Made by a program: the position numbers and the translations under genes
Notes under the pieces: generated by a model
The model's input: the letters and a program-made list of their open reading frames with translations, nothing else
Database searches by the model: none
Told to the model about the DNA's origin: nothing
DNA from: Collybia mongolica
Lineage: Eukaryota > Basidiomycota > Agaricomycetes > Agaricales > Clitocybaceae
DNA length: 64,000 nt
Assembly (NCBI GenBank): GCA_013420905.1
Contig: JAAXNY010000009.1
Location: forward strand, 992,001 to 1,056,000
Reading direction: 5' to 3'
Shown here: positions 44,622-56,839 of the stretch, in pieces
How positions within the stretch are numbered: position 1 is the first letter of the stretch
How the letters are laid out: every line of letters begins with the position of its first letter

Positions 44622-45727
44622 GAGGATTGTGAGGATTGAGTTGTTAAGGGAGAGGAGAGATGTCTTGCATCCTTAAGAATTCAACCATGGATATGCTCCA
44701 TGGTTAGGCACTATTAATGCGGAAGCGGAAAACACAAAATCTTGACACTAGTGCAAGGGTCGGAATGAGGAATTCCGACTCCAATTCACTTAATTGTCGC
44801 TTGATGAGTTCTAATGTTGGATATTGGGGCAGAGGGTTTTGCTATTGCGGCTCCACGGATCTCTGAACAAGTGTCAGAAAAGACACCCATAGAGTAGTGA
44901 AATCACATATAGTGTTATTTGAGTTAGTAAAATTATAGCTCATTATACTAAACGCATACCTCATGCCTACCATGTCTCATTCCTCAATACTTCACAGTGG
45001 CGTTGCGAGTCCATGCATTGATGAGGATGGCCACAACACCATAGAAAGTGTGACAGAGCCTGAAACAGACTCTGACCATGAACAATCCATTGGTCCAGAA
45101 AATCAACTTGGGCTACCGGAATACGTTGGGTGGGTTCCGTATTGTTCCAATGCCTCCAGTAGGGAGGCCAGTACAACCAAAGAAATAGGTATAGATCAAT
45201 TCAATGAGTGGTGCTAAGGCTGAACATTGGATGCAGGTGATAATAATCATGTCAAGAATTCCGGGAAAGTCTCTGAGGATGGCAAGGGGGAAATGGGAGT
45301 CAGCATTATTCAATCTGTGAAAGACAAGGTATGTGCAACACTTAACTGCGTTTTGGTTGTATAATTGATCATGAAAAGGATATTACAATACATATACACG
45401 TTGAAGGTGGAAGCCTAGTAAACCCAGTATTTAACTTCAATTTCAAACAAAAAAGGCAGCAGGGAAGTAAACTGGGCCATAGGATAATAGAAAAAGGAAG
45501 ACAGCATAAATGACAAAAATTAAGTCATACTTAGGATAGGATGTGGGCATGTCAATTATCAAGCAATGTATATATTATAGAAGGATTATGTTAATAGTGC
45601 CCCTACTTATTTTGTGTGAGTTTTTTGCGCCTCCTCACGAAGGCTGGCCATCAGCTCACCACCACAGGCTTTCTCATCCTTAGTCTCAATACCAACACAG
45701 AGTTTGTTGGGATTGAGCTCAAAATGC
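44622..45727. other. Spacer with coding-like debris
   Basis: The open frame 44963-45217 (plus) starts MPTMSHSSILHSG and has no recognised similarity. On the minus strand about 45720-45610 reads HFELNPNKLCVGIETKDEKA and on to a stop, which looks like a genuine protein tail cut by the LTR-B edge at 45728. Neither can be assigned. Confidence 0.35.
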
Positions 45728-45986
45728 TGTTAAAGGTGGAAGCCTAGAGCTGGAGTCCTGAGTAAGAAACTTGTATATTCATTAATATAAGTGAGTACTA
45801 ACCTGGAGTCCTGAGTAAGAAACTGGGGACTCCAGAACGAGCTACTCTACACCTATATACCTGTAGGAACAATAGTAGAGTACAATAGACAAAGGAACAA
45901 TAGAACAATGGAACAATAGAACAATAGAACAATGAAAGAAGCAAAACAATACCAAGCTAAGCTATATATACAGGTCAATTCTAACA
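45728..45986 (-). repeat. LTR, family B
   Basis: Mirror of 36471-36729. The flanks are AATGC and CTGCC, with no target duplication. Confidence 0.85.
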
Positions 45987-46188
45987 CTGCCAACAAACCC
46001 TACCTGTTATCCCTAATGGTTCACATGCACAGGCTGTGGGTACCTGACTCATGCACTCCTCCACTATGGAATGAACTTCAGATACTCAAACTAAAGAAAG
46101 ATATGTGCTTATATGGTGTTACTAATGATGAAATCAAATTTGTCAAATGGCAAATTGAAGTTGGCCATGGGAAGCTTACAGATGACAA
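45987..46188 (+). pseudogene. Helitron-type helicase fragment (right arm)
   Basis: Mirror of 36269-36470 and nearly identical to the start of the longer fragment at 54136. It ends at ACAGATGACAATG, where copia-B pol (minus) begins. Confidence 0.65.
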
Positions 46189-49181
46189 TGCTTTGCAGCA
46201 GCCCAATGCTTAGGACCAGGATTGGAGTTATACCTTGCAAGCTTGGCTACACCTGCAGCTAGATCACCTCTAGTCATACTGACAAGATATTGAAGTGATC
46301 CAACAAGACTGAGATATGGGACATTTCGCATTTCCTCCCTTTCTGCATCTGTCTGTGGGCACATTGACTGGGATAGAATAAGTCCTGGGGTCATAGGAGT
46401 GCTGATTGGGTTACAGTCTGTCATGTTGTACTTTTCCAGCATGTCCACAATGTACTGTCTCTGAGAGAGGGCAATGGTTCTGTCAATTTCTGCATTGGAT
46501 TTCGAAGCCAGAGTGATATCATCAATATAGATGGGGACAATGATCTTGACTTCTCCCTTTACATACAAGTAAATGGAGCGGTCAGATTCCAGTCTGGTGA
46601 ATCCCATGCTGTCAAGAACACCATGTAGCTTCTTGTTCCACTGCCTGGCAGCCTGTTTGAGTACATAGAGCGATTTCTTGAGCTTCAAAACCTTGTTTCC
46701 AACCACATAACCCGGAGGAGGGCGCATATAAATGTCTTCTTCAAGATCTCCATTGGGGAAAGCAGATGTGATGTCCACAGAGCGCAGTTCCATGTCTTCA
46801 ATTCCAGCAATAGCTAGAATCAGTCTCAGAGCAGCTGGGCGAAATGTAGGTGCAAAGACTTCATTATAGTCAATGCCAGGACGTTGTGCACATCCCTTTG
46901 CAACCAGTCTTGCCTTGTAGCGTTCAACTGAGCCATCTGAATTGCGCTTGACCTTGAATACCCATCCAGAACCAATTGCCTTCCTATCTTGAGGCAGGTC
47001 AATGATGTCCCATGTGCCATTCTGTGTCAATGACTCTATCTCTTCATCAACAGCCTTCTTCCACTTGTCAGCATCCTTAGACTTCATGGCAAGGTGCCAG
47101 TTCTGGGGATCTGGCTCAGGACCAAGGGCAGCACCAGCAAAGTGGACAAATTCAAATCCATCCTCATCCATTTCACCACATGTGAAATTAGCCTCAATAT
47201 CACTATCACCATCATCCAGGACAGGCTTGGATGGCCTTACAATCCAATATTCCTGGGGAGGTCTAGTAGCCCTAGATGACTTCCTGGTGGGGAGTACAGT
47301 GCCTTTGGGAGGCTTTCTACCTCTAGGTCTAACAGGACCATCATCCAAGTCAGGATCATGTTGCTCATTGGGTAATGGGTAATTGGCTGGATCAATGTTT
47401 GGGATTTGGACATTATGCTGGACAGGTGGTGCTTGGGCAGCAGGGGGAATAGGTACAGGGGCAGGTGCAGGGGCAGGTGCAGGACGCTTTGGGGCTGATT
47501 TTAGATTATCATCATCATTATCATCATCATACCCCCCAAAATCAGGCATATTGCTTGAGTCTGGCACTGGACTGCTATCAGGACGATTTGGGCCAACAAA
47601 AATAGGTGGGGGTGGGCCAGAGGGAACAGGGACACTGCCAGATGTCTTCAGACCAGGGAAATACCACTCATCAAACTCTGCTTTGTCTGAGATCATGGTC
47701 TTCTTGGTGGTGGGGTTGTAGAACTCCCAACCCTTGTAACCATCAGCATATCCAATAAAGACACATTTCTCCATGTGTGACTGCAGAGTCTTGCGCTTAT
47801 CCTTCTGCACAAAGACATAGGAGGTGCATCCCCACACCCTGAGATGACTGATATCAGGTTTGCTTCCAAACCAGCCATAGTGAGGAGTTTTGGGTGCTAC
47901 AAGCGTTGGAATGCGATTCCAGATGTGTACTTGTGCATCCATGCAATGCTCCCAAAAGGACTCTGCAAGCATAGCAGTAATGTCATCAGACATAGTCCTG
48001 TTGGCCCTTTCTGCAACTCCATTCTGCTGTGGTGTGTTTCTGCATGTGTGTCTCCTGGTAATCCCACAATGGTCTGTGAATTGAATGAACTCCTTTGACA
48101 TGTATTCACCACCCTTGTCATCCTGCAATGTCTTAATAGTGTAGCCCTTGTCCTTCCAATGGTTCTCAGCATAAGCCTTGAACTTCTGGAATGCCTGGAA
48201 TGCCTGAGACTTTTCCTTGAGTGCCATCACTGCTCTGAAATCCAAGAAATCATCTATGAAGGTAATCCAGTAAAGTGCTCCAGAGTGCGATTTTGTAGTC
48301 ATAGGACCATGCAAGTCACTGTGGATGAGTTCCAGGGGCTGTGTAGCACGATTTCCAGTAGAGGGATAGGATTTGGACTTCATTTTGCCTGCCAGACAAG
48401 CCTCACAAATAGGATCTGGCTTGGTTGTAGAATTCATGTCCATGCCTGTTGCCAATTCCTGTTTAGCCATAGTCTTAACCACTGCATAATTGTGGTGAGC
48501 CAGTCTTCTGTGCCATAAGGACAAGTCCAGAGGAAGGGTAGAGGCAACATTAGCATACTCTGAAATGCATTGGACTGTTCCATCAAGCTGGGCACAGTTG
48601 TTGAACTTGATTGTGGCAGAGAACAAGGCCTGAGATGAGTTCTTGAGTCTGAACCACAATGCTTGACTGTCAATCACAATCTTGAAACCTTTTGCTCTGG
48701 TGAGGTATAGGATAGAGAGGAGGTTGTTCCGAAGCCTAGGTACATGTAGGACTCTAGTGAACTCCACTGGACGCAGATTCTGCCCTTTTACTACAGGATT
48801 AAACACAACTGTCCCAACCCCAGCTGAATATATCACATTATTGTCTGCCAGCCTGATTGGTACAACATGAGGGCGATAATTATGCACCCAGTTGCGATGT
48901 GGGGTCATATGTGAAGAGGCCCCAGAGTCTGGAAGCCAATTGAAGTCAGCGTCTAGTTGCAGTGGGCCAGACAGATCAGAATGATCTGGGAGGGAGGTAC
49001 TTGCATTTCCAGCATATTCTGTGACATCCTCATCAGAGGCATTGTCCTGTGCCTTGTCCTTTTTGTCCTTGGATTCCTCCTTGGACTCTTTTTGCCTTTA
49101 TTTTTGCCACCATTTGAAGTCCCATTGGGCTTCTTTGCCTCCTTTTGTGCATTGATGTACAGTGTGCACTTGGTCTGGATG
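46176..49181 (-). pseudogene. Copia-B gag-pol, truncated, not interrupted (right arm)
   Basis: The 910-codon frame from 48908 to 46176 (MTPHRNWVHNYRPH onward) contains integrase, linker and RT. The same frame is open further upstream through the protease DSGASSHM to a TAA near 49106. The 5' end lies in the zinc knuckle at an LTR-B, and the 3' end lacks RNase H. The 32-residue RT deletion seen in the left arm is shared, so it predates the duplication. Confidence 0.88.
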
Positions 49182-49432
49182 TGTTAGAATTGACCTGTAT
49201 ATATAGCTTAGCTTGGTATTGTTTTGCTTCTTTCATTGTTCTATTGTTCTATTGTTCTATTGTTCCATTGTTTATTGTACTCTACTATTGTTCCTACAGG
49301 TATATAGGTGTAGAGTAGCTCATTCTGGAGTCCCCAGTTTCTTACTCAGGACTCCAGGTTAGTACTCACTTATATTAGTGAATATACTAGTTTCTTACTC
49401 AGGACTCCAGCTCTAGGCTTCCACCTTTAACA
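49182..49432 (+). repeat. LTR, family B
   Basis: Mirror of 27355-27613, with one fewer 8-bp microsatellite unit. TGTTAGAATTGACC...CACCTTTAACA. Confidence 0.85.
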
Positions 49433-49827
49433 CACCATCTATTTGATATGCCTCCTCATAGACCCTTGATAAGTCAATACAAATTTCTATTAGTTAGTAT
49501 ATAGAATATGTAGTCATAATAAGAACTTCAATACAATTTGAACATGATCATTATTGAAAGGAATACATTGACTAATAATTAAATGAAGTAGGAAACCTAG
49601 GAACATTGTTGCAGGTGTGCATGACGGTGTTCCGCCACTTCATCAAGGTGTTCATTGGGGAGGGCCATATCAAACGGTGGGGTACTGCCCATTAGGATTG
49701 GGTTGTACATCAGAAACAACGATAGCGGGGTGTGGTGAGGTTCTGAACATTAACCTTGGTGCGTCTGGCCATTCACAACTCATTATCTCTCACTAATCTA
49801 TTTATATACTTAAGACATTTAGACACC

Positions 49828-52800
49828 ATGGGCAATAAACGACGCCTTTGCATGTGTGGCTGTGGCGAGAGACTTCACTGTAAGACTGAAGCATGGCACC
49901 TACTTGGCAAAGGGCGCTCGAATCTCACTGCAGCAGTTCTGGAGCAAAACAATCTCCTGGTAACAAGTTCAACAGCTAAGAGTAAAGCCCCTTGAAAGAA
50001 GTCTTCAGGCCGCACCATGAAGTAACAAATTATAGGACGTGCTACACCTGCCCAACAAAGGTTACTGAACTCTGGATTCCACCCGCCCACCAATCAACAA
50101 TCCCAGAGTCATGCTCATGCTGACTGGGAGGAGAACATGCACATTGAGGACCCCCAATCGCAATTAGTCCCCATTGACTATCCAACGGATAACAAGGCAG
50201 GACCATCAAATGTTCACTCTTGTGAATTATCACCACCATCAGCCATGCCGCACCATGAAGACCATTATGGGTTATCTAATCCATGCCGCTCTCATCGTAT
50301 TGCAGCATATCTCGACAAAATTGGCAAGGAAAGATGGGGGCCTGATCCTACTCGACAGTTCATCCCTGGAGAAGGTGACGAGAGCAGCGAGGAGGATGAG
50401 GATGAGGGAAACAAGCGGAATATGGATACTAATGATGACACGGACAGTGAGGGTTCTATTGACAGCAATGAGTATCTTGAGGAAGACGGTAGTGATAATG
50501 AAATGCCAAGTGCAGAGCCTGGGTTAGAGGGTATCTCAGTGTGGGATCTTCTTGGCAAGGGGTTTTTGAAGGAAGCCTCGTGGTTAGGTGTGTCCACTCG
50601 GGTCCTTCAAAACACTCTCTGATCCATATCCTCATAGAGGAAGTATTAGACAAGAGTGACTTAAAAATCCTCTGTCTCTATACCATCAAAATTGAAGAAG
50701 GCCTCACTCATAAAGCTTACAACAAAATTTGTTATCTTCTTCCTGAGCTGTCAGCCAACAGTTTGAAGAACACAGAGAAACAAATCTAGTTTCTTTCCGG
50801 TTTTCAGCCAGTACATTATGACTGTTGCACCTCCTCATGTGTGTGTTACACTGGGCCATACAAAACCCTTATACAGTGCCCCAAATGCAATAAGGATCGC
50901 TACAAAGCTGATGGAAAAACACCCCTCTCCTATTATGAATATCTCCCTATCATCCCCCAACTCCGCGCCATGGTCTCAAGCCATGCTCAAGCCAGGAAGA
51001 TGCAATATATCGGTCTAAGCACAAACATATCCCAACAAAAATGACTGATATTTTTGATGGTACACATTATCAATTACTCCAGGAGACTTATATTACAATT
51101 GGCGATGAAGAACTCCCTATATGGTTCTTCTCAGATCCCCGCGATGTAGCACTGGGATTATCGACGGACGGTTTTGGTCCTTTCAAGCGCTGTAACAAAA
51201 CTGCCTGGCCATTAATTCTATTTAACTACAACCTTCCTCCTGAAGATCAAATGCTCAAGGCAAACATCATTCCACTTGGGTCAATTCCTGGGCCGAAGAA
51301 ACCCTACAATATGGATTCCTTCTTGTGGCCTGTAGTTCAAGAATTACTACAGCTCAAGATTGGTGTTTCTGCCTTCGATGCTCTGACTGAATCCATATTC
51401 CTTCTCTGAGCATTTCTAATTGTTGTCTTTGGTGATATACTCACAGTTTCCATGGTCATGTGAATGAAGGGTCACAATGCCATCTATCCTTGCAGAATGT
51501 GCACCATCAAAGGCATCCATGCCCCATCCTCACAAGTGACAACCCATTATGTTCCGCTGTGCTGTGATGGCTTTCCACAGCCACAAGAACAATACAATGC
51601 ATCAGAACTTCCACTACGAACTCATTTGTCATTCATTGAACAAGCAAAAAAAGTCCAGTTTGCTGTAACTGATGCAGAGTCTGAACACCTTGCAACTAAA
51701 TATGGCATCAAGGGTATTCCACTCCTCAGTACACTGAGTTCACTATCTTTTCCTACCTCATTCCCTTATGATTTCATGCATCTTATATGATCTAATCTCA
51801 TCCCGAACTTAATTCGGCTTTGGACTGGAAAATTCAAAGATCTTCCCCACAATGACAAAGGCTATGTATTATCCTCAACCATATGGGAGGCTATTGGAGA
51901 AGCCACTGCAGATGCAGGGAGTACTACTCCAGTGGCGTTTGGGTCTAGGGTTCCTAATATTGCATCAGAGAGGTCTAATATGATTGCATAAACAATTTCA
52001 GTCTGGACATTTTACATCACACCAACTCTCCTTAAAGGCCGATTTGTACATCCCCAATACTATAAGCACTTTATTAAACTAGTTAGACTGTTAACAATTT
52101 GCCTCCAATTTGAAATTACACAAAATCAAATAGATGAGCTTGAAAGGGGGTTTCAGGATTGGGTCGAGGTGTATGAGCAGTAAGCACTTCTCGCAACCCA
52201 GAGGTCATTTTCTGATATATATATTAACAGCCTATATTATAAATATGACCCACTGCGCATATTGACTTGCCCCCTCACAATTCATGCACTACTCCATATT
52301 GCACCAACTGTCAGGGCCATGGGTCCGGTCTGGGCCTATTGGGCATTTCCAATGGAGTGCTACTGTGGTGATATCCTCTGCCATGTCAAGAGCCGAGGGT
52401 TTCCTTATGCGAGCATCAATAACTATATCACCTCATGTGCCCAGTTGGCATACATAACTCTTCTCTACAATTTACAAGGCAAACTTCAGGTCTTACCTGC
52501 AAAGTCCCATGATCAGGATTTCAAATTAGATGAATGTACATTGTTTATCATACTATGGAGTCCTTCAATAATTATAGTTAAGATCCATTACACGTCCTCA
52601 CCCCACCAAAAGGACCTGCAGCAAGCCTCTCTTGTTCCCTATGGATGGTGCTCACAGCAACATTGGCTACCTGCCTTGAGAAATCCCCATCAGTGATTCA
52701 ACAGCTTATACCACAAGTGACGCAATTCCATCAATACAGCCGAGTATACCACCTGGAGGGCAGTGATACTATGCATGCCCACAAGCTTCTTCTGCTTAGG

Positions 52801-53223
52801 TCTGACAGCCATGATATGTCATTTGTCAAGGTATATTATGCATTTCTGATTTTTTTGACATACTCTGACTCATACAAACCCCAGTAACAACTCAAGGTTG
52901 ATAAATTTGCACATTGCAGGTCCCGAAGATCCGAGTTTGAGCTGTGAGAGTTTTTCAGGCAACTCCATTGTTTTCTTGTTGTTGATATCCCAGCATCCCC
53001 AAGAGAGGGGATTGAGGCAGAATCATTCATTTATGCAGTTATCAGGCAGGTCAAGATATCAGAAGCAGCAACTGATTATTGTTACTTGAACTATTACAAA
53101 GACCTAGGATCTATAGAATGTGTTGATCTCAACCAGGTGGAATGTGTGATTGGTCGCATTATGGATCGTGGAAAGTGGTCAATTATTGATCGATGTCATT
53201 CCTTATCTTCAGTACATACATAG
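49828..53223 (+). pseudogene. Plavaka-family transposase relic, right copy
   Basis: Plus-strand twin of 23564-26959, from MGNKRRLCMCGCG at 49828 to the stop at 53221-53223 after RGKWSIIDR. The conserved blocks DIFDG, SDPRDVALGLSTDGF, LFNYNLPPE, MKGHNAIYPCRMC and DYCYLNYYKDLG are in order. Stops or shifts occur near 51044, 51409, 51460 and 51788. Some gaps could be introns of the original gene, but the stops inside conserved blocks indicate decay. The ~395 bp before it (49433-49827) has no other feature. Confidence 0.88.
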
Positions 53224-53574
53224 TTGATACATCCATTCTTTTATCAACCACATATACTACTCTTTTTGCCCATGCATCTTACAGCCTTGCTCAAGCAATA
53301 TTTTAATAATAGTAATAGCATAATCCTTTGGTTCCTTAATGCCATGCTGAATTACTCTCAAGAGCTTGCCTTTGGGCCCCCTTCACCTGAACTTACTAAG
53401 TACTCCAAGCTTACAAAATATAACCTCAGATCATTCCCCCTATTAATTTAATTAATCAAAGTACCACAGACGCTTCTTGATCTTTTACCACCACCATCCG
53501 ACTGTGGGAATTCGTCCCTCCTGCACTAGGTCGTCCCTAAACTACCTAACACCTCATCCCTAATTGACATCACC

Positions 53575-53939
53575 CAATCCTCCAGCTGCCATTAGCCCTA
53601 AGCCAGGCAGACATATCAGATGCCCAGGAGGTGTAGTTGGTGTCATTGAGGAGGGGGAAGGTGGGTTTGGTAAGAGACATGTTGGTAAGGAGTGAAATTG
53701 GGGTGTTAACCTCTGTGCAAGTTTGTATCAACAGGAATACAACCAAGTTCCCTTGAAAATAACAAAGGGCAGGGTTCCAAGTTGAGCCTTCAGGAGTGTG
53801 TGCAGGAAAGGAGTGCTGAGAGTATTCTACTGTAACTACTGAGCAATCCCAATTGTAGCACCTCCAGGATCACCAGGATGATTACTGGGATATTTCCTAG
53901 TAGGATGAAAACCAACCCACTGAAGAGTATGTTAAAGGT
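53575..53939 (-). pseudogene. Copia leader and Gag start fragment
   Basis: On the minus strand this matches the leader of elements A (for example AGTATTCTACTGTAACTA). It also holds a diverged Gag start resembling MSLTKPTFPLLNDTNYTSW. It lies just inside the LTR-B at 53940-54135 in the right orientation, so it is likely the 5' end of a family-B element. It lost its primer site and is cut at the inverted-arm boundary (53574). Confidence 0.75.
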
Positions 53940-54135
53940 GGAAGCCTAGAGCTGGAGTCCTGAGTAAGAAACTGGGGACTCCAGAACAAGCTACTCTACA
54001 CCTATATACCTGTAGGAACAATAGTAGAGTACAATAGACAAAGGAACAATAGAACAATGGAACAATAGAACAATAGAACAATGAAAGAAGCAAAACAATA
54101 CCAAGCTAAGCTATATATACAGGTCAATTCTAACA
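53940..54135 (-). repeat. LTR-B with internal deletion
   Basis: Same ends as other LTR-B copies, but about 63 bp are missing between the two direct repeats that carry GAGTCCTGAGTAAGAAACT, as expected from recombination between them. The flank CTGCC after TTCTAACA is the same as at 45987. Confidence 0.8.
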
Positions 54136-54588
54136 CTGCCAACAAACCCTACCTGTTATCCCTAATGGTTCACATGCACAGGCTGTGGGTACCTGACTCA
54201 TGCATTCCTCCACTATGGAATGAACTTCAGATACTCAAACTAAAGAAAGATATGTGCTTATATGGTGTTACTAATGATGAAATCAAATTTGTCAAATGGC
54301 AAATTGAAGTTGGCCATGGGAAGCTTACAGATGACAATGGAAATGTCACCTTACCTGGCTGCTTTCACAGTGCTCAAAATACCATAAAGTCTCTAATTGA
54401 CACAAGATATCCTGATATTGGAAACCCTGTCCTAAAACCTGATACATTTTGTTCTGAGAGCTATTCTTTCTGCCAGAAATAATGATGTTGATACTCTTGA
54501 TAAAAAATACTGGATATAATTCCTGGGGATGCTAAGGTGTACCACAGTGCAGGTTGTAAGGAATTGATGGAGCTGAAGGCATGTTATG
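54136..54588 (+). pseudogene. Helitron-type PIF1-like helicase fragment
   Basis: The frame reads LSLMVHMHRLWVPDSC, KFVKWQIEVGHGKLTDDNGN and VTLPGCFHSAQNTIKSLIDT, then NPVLKPDTFCSESYS. After frameshifts come RNNDVDTLDKK and ILDIIPGDAKVYHSA. These blocks have the order seen in the helicase domain of fungal Helitrons (WLLxVGxGxxP, then DxxGNVTLP, then NxDVDxLN, then PGxxKxYxSADS). ATP-binding motifs are not included. It is cut by LTR-B on the left and by repeat R1 on the right. Confidence 0.7.
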
Positions 54589-55503
54589 AGTTCTTTATCA
54601 ACCCAGTTTTTGGGCAAAAAGTTGATTCATTCATTCAATCATTCATATTTCAACACCGTGGGAAAATATTTCCATAATGGGATTTTTCTTCTCTTATGGC
54701 TTTTTACAGCATTTCTCCACAAATACAAAGTATTGTGACATAATTTGCATGTATTTGGGATGCTTACATAATGCCTTTGATGATGCCATCAAAATTATGC
54801 ATATCTAATATTTCAAAGCGTCGCATTTCAAAATTTATTTTGTGATTTTCTCCATAACCAGTAAAGCTATTAACTTTGTTTTTATATGGTTGGAATGTAC
54901 AAACATGGCTCTACAATTTCCTTGTTGAGCACATTTTTCCCACAGTCTATTTTGAGCGAAATATTAGAAATGTCCAGATTCAGCTAGTTTTGAAGGTCTG
55001 TGTGTTATGTCAGGGGTGAACAAACATCTTATAACAACAATGACCCTGACCAAACATGACCCTTGTGGGAAATTATCGTGAACATTGGAAAAACCAACAA
55101 CTACTACTATGTTTATCTGAAATATAAAGAGGATTGAATTCTCTATTTATTGACATATGTCACATGATCTATTCCATCACATAAGCATACCAAATACATG
55201 ACAACAATCTGAATGCTCATTTAGTGTCCATGATCCTGGAAAAAAGTTAGTTCTGATGGCTTTTGTGTTTTCTCCATAACCAGGCAAGCTATGGCATTGA
55301 GTTTTGTGCACAGGCATTGCTTGTTTACTTGGTAACATTTTCCCATGGTCACATGACCTCTATAAACTATCACCTACATTATTTTTAGTCAGTTACAACT
55401 GTCTGAATGTGGAATGGACTTATTTCTCCTACAAAAAATAGAAAAAAGAAATAAAGAACAAGTACCTGCCACACAGTGTGTTGGCCCACTCCACCCAAGT
55501 ATA
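54589..55503 (+). repeat. Dispersed repeat R1, copy 3
   Basis: The longest copy, matching 4577-5480 in reverse. It sits inside the helicase fragment directly after CATGTTATGAGT, the same word that precedes the 21046 copy. Confidence 0.7.
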
Positions 55504-56089
55504 GATTATGATTTTAACAAGGGAAAAAGGCTGCACCTGAAATATTTTGATTGAGCACAGAATAAAATATTGCAATTAGAAGTGGGGCTCTGGGGGCAGA
55601 GCCCCCAGCAAGCTGAAGGTTATGTGGTGGAGCCATGGGTGAGTGTAGCAGTGCTGTGGCATAGCCATGGGCCATAAGCTTGTCCTATACATTAAAACAG
55701 AATGGTGTTTTGACCCTGGCTAAGCTGACTAATAAAAAGATGACTAATATTACTAATCAACTTCAATGACTAATCAACTTGCCTCTGCTTCAAGTTCAGG
55801 TAAGCTCTGAGCACCTGATCAGTCACATGACCAAACACAGTGCACAAATATCAATATCAATATCATTATTGTATTTACCACTCTTGATATTACTTATACA
55901 AGAAATAATGTTGAAATAACAATGGTGGGAGAGTTGGCAAAATTGCAATAATATATTATTTACTACCACCCTCTATGCCAAAGGCACAGGTATTATGCTT
56001 GTCTACCTTGTGATATGTTCTTATCCCTTTTACAAATATTACTTTACTTCTTACTAACACTTTACCCCTGTGCTATTTGTACACCTTTA
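55504..56089. other. Intergenic, nothing recognised
   Basis: AT-rich, with a short low-complexity segment near 55580-55630 (GGGGCTCTGGGGGCAGAGCC palindrome-like). No gene found. Confidence 0.4.
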
Positions 56090-56312
56090 GTGGACTAATA
56101 TACACTTCTGGTACCCCCACAGTATTTACCCAATGTACCTATATATAGATAGGGCTGCCCAATTATGGATAGCACCTTTGCAATGAACTAGGCCCAGATT
56201 TTTAGCAACAAAGCCCATTTGATCCTCTGGTGCCCCCTTCCCTGTGTGGCTGAACCCTGCTGCTCATATCATTCCTCCCTTCTAATACTCAATGTGATGC
56301 AACCCTTTACAA
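56090..56312 (+). repeat. LTR-D-like fragment
   Basis: Similar to 2197-2430 in the order TATATAGATAGGGCTG, GATAGCACCTTTGCAAT, CCCTTCCCTGTG, ending ACCCTTTACA. Confidence 0.5.
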
Positions 56313-56839
56313 TATGGTAGGGTATGGGCAGTATTTTACTGATGCACAGCCCCAGACCTTACAACCCCCACCCTCTGGAATACCACTGCATATGGGAGGC
56401 CACCTACTGCAGCAGCATGCAAATACAACCCATTCCTTGCACACCCCACACCAGCAAGCACTAATGCAAGATCAAATAAGGGGGCAGTGGTAGCAGAGGA
56501 CAGCAGAGGAGTGGCTGGCTTGTGGGGGACAAGTTCTTGTGTAGACTTATATTTTGTATGATATAAGGAAGTAATATCAATCCAAATGCCTATAATAGAA
56601 ACAAGTTCCCACAGTATTGAAATGTATATCAACCATTCAACATTTAACATTCTATTTCTAGCCTTGCATCCTGGGTTAATCAAGAAACTTATCAGATATG
56701 CTAAAAATAGAAATATCATCAAAGACAAACTTCAAACAAATGTACATATGCCTGTTAAGTGCTTTTCGTTGTATTATCACATACTATATTTGACCATATT
56801 CATATAGCTAGCTATTGTCAAGATATTGAGTATTAAAGA

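Larger units (their letters stand above)
45728..53574 (-). repeat. Right arm of large inverted duplication
   Basis: The 7,847-bp reverse complement of the left arm. Coordinates pair as left + right = 76787 in the Plavaka part and 76795 inside the first LTR-B microsatellite. The copia-B frame is uninterrupted here (no A1), so A1 entered after duplication. Only a few substitutions were seen by eye (for example in 53500-53570). Confidence 0.9.

Noticed and set aside
44963..45217. 84-aa frame in the spacer as a gene
   Set aside because: No recognisable similarity, splice structure or context; left only as debris.
23213..53574. Repeat arrays as CRISPR
   Set aside because: Repeats are LTRs and inverted arms in a spliced-gene eukaryotic context, with no regular spacers.
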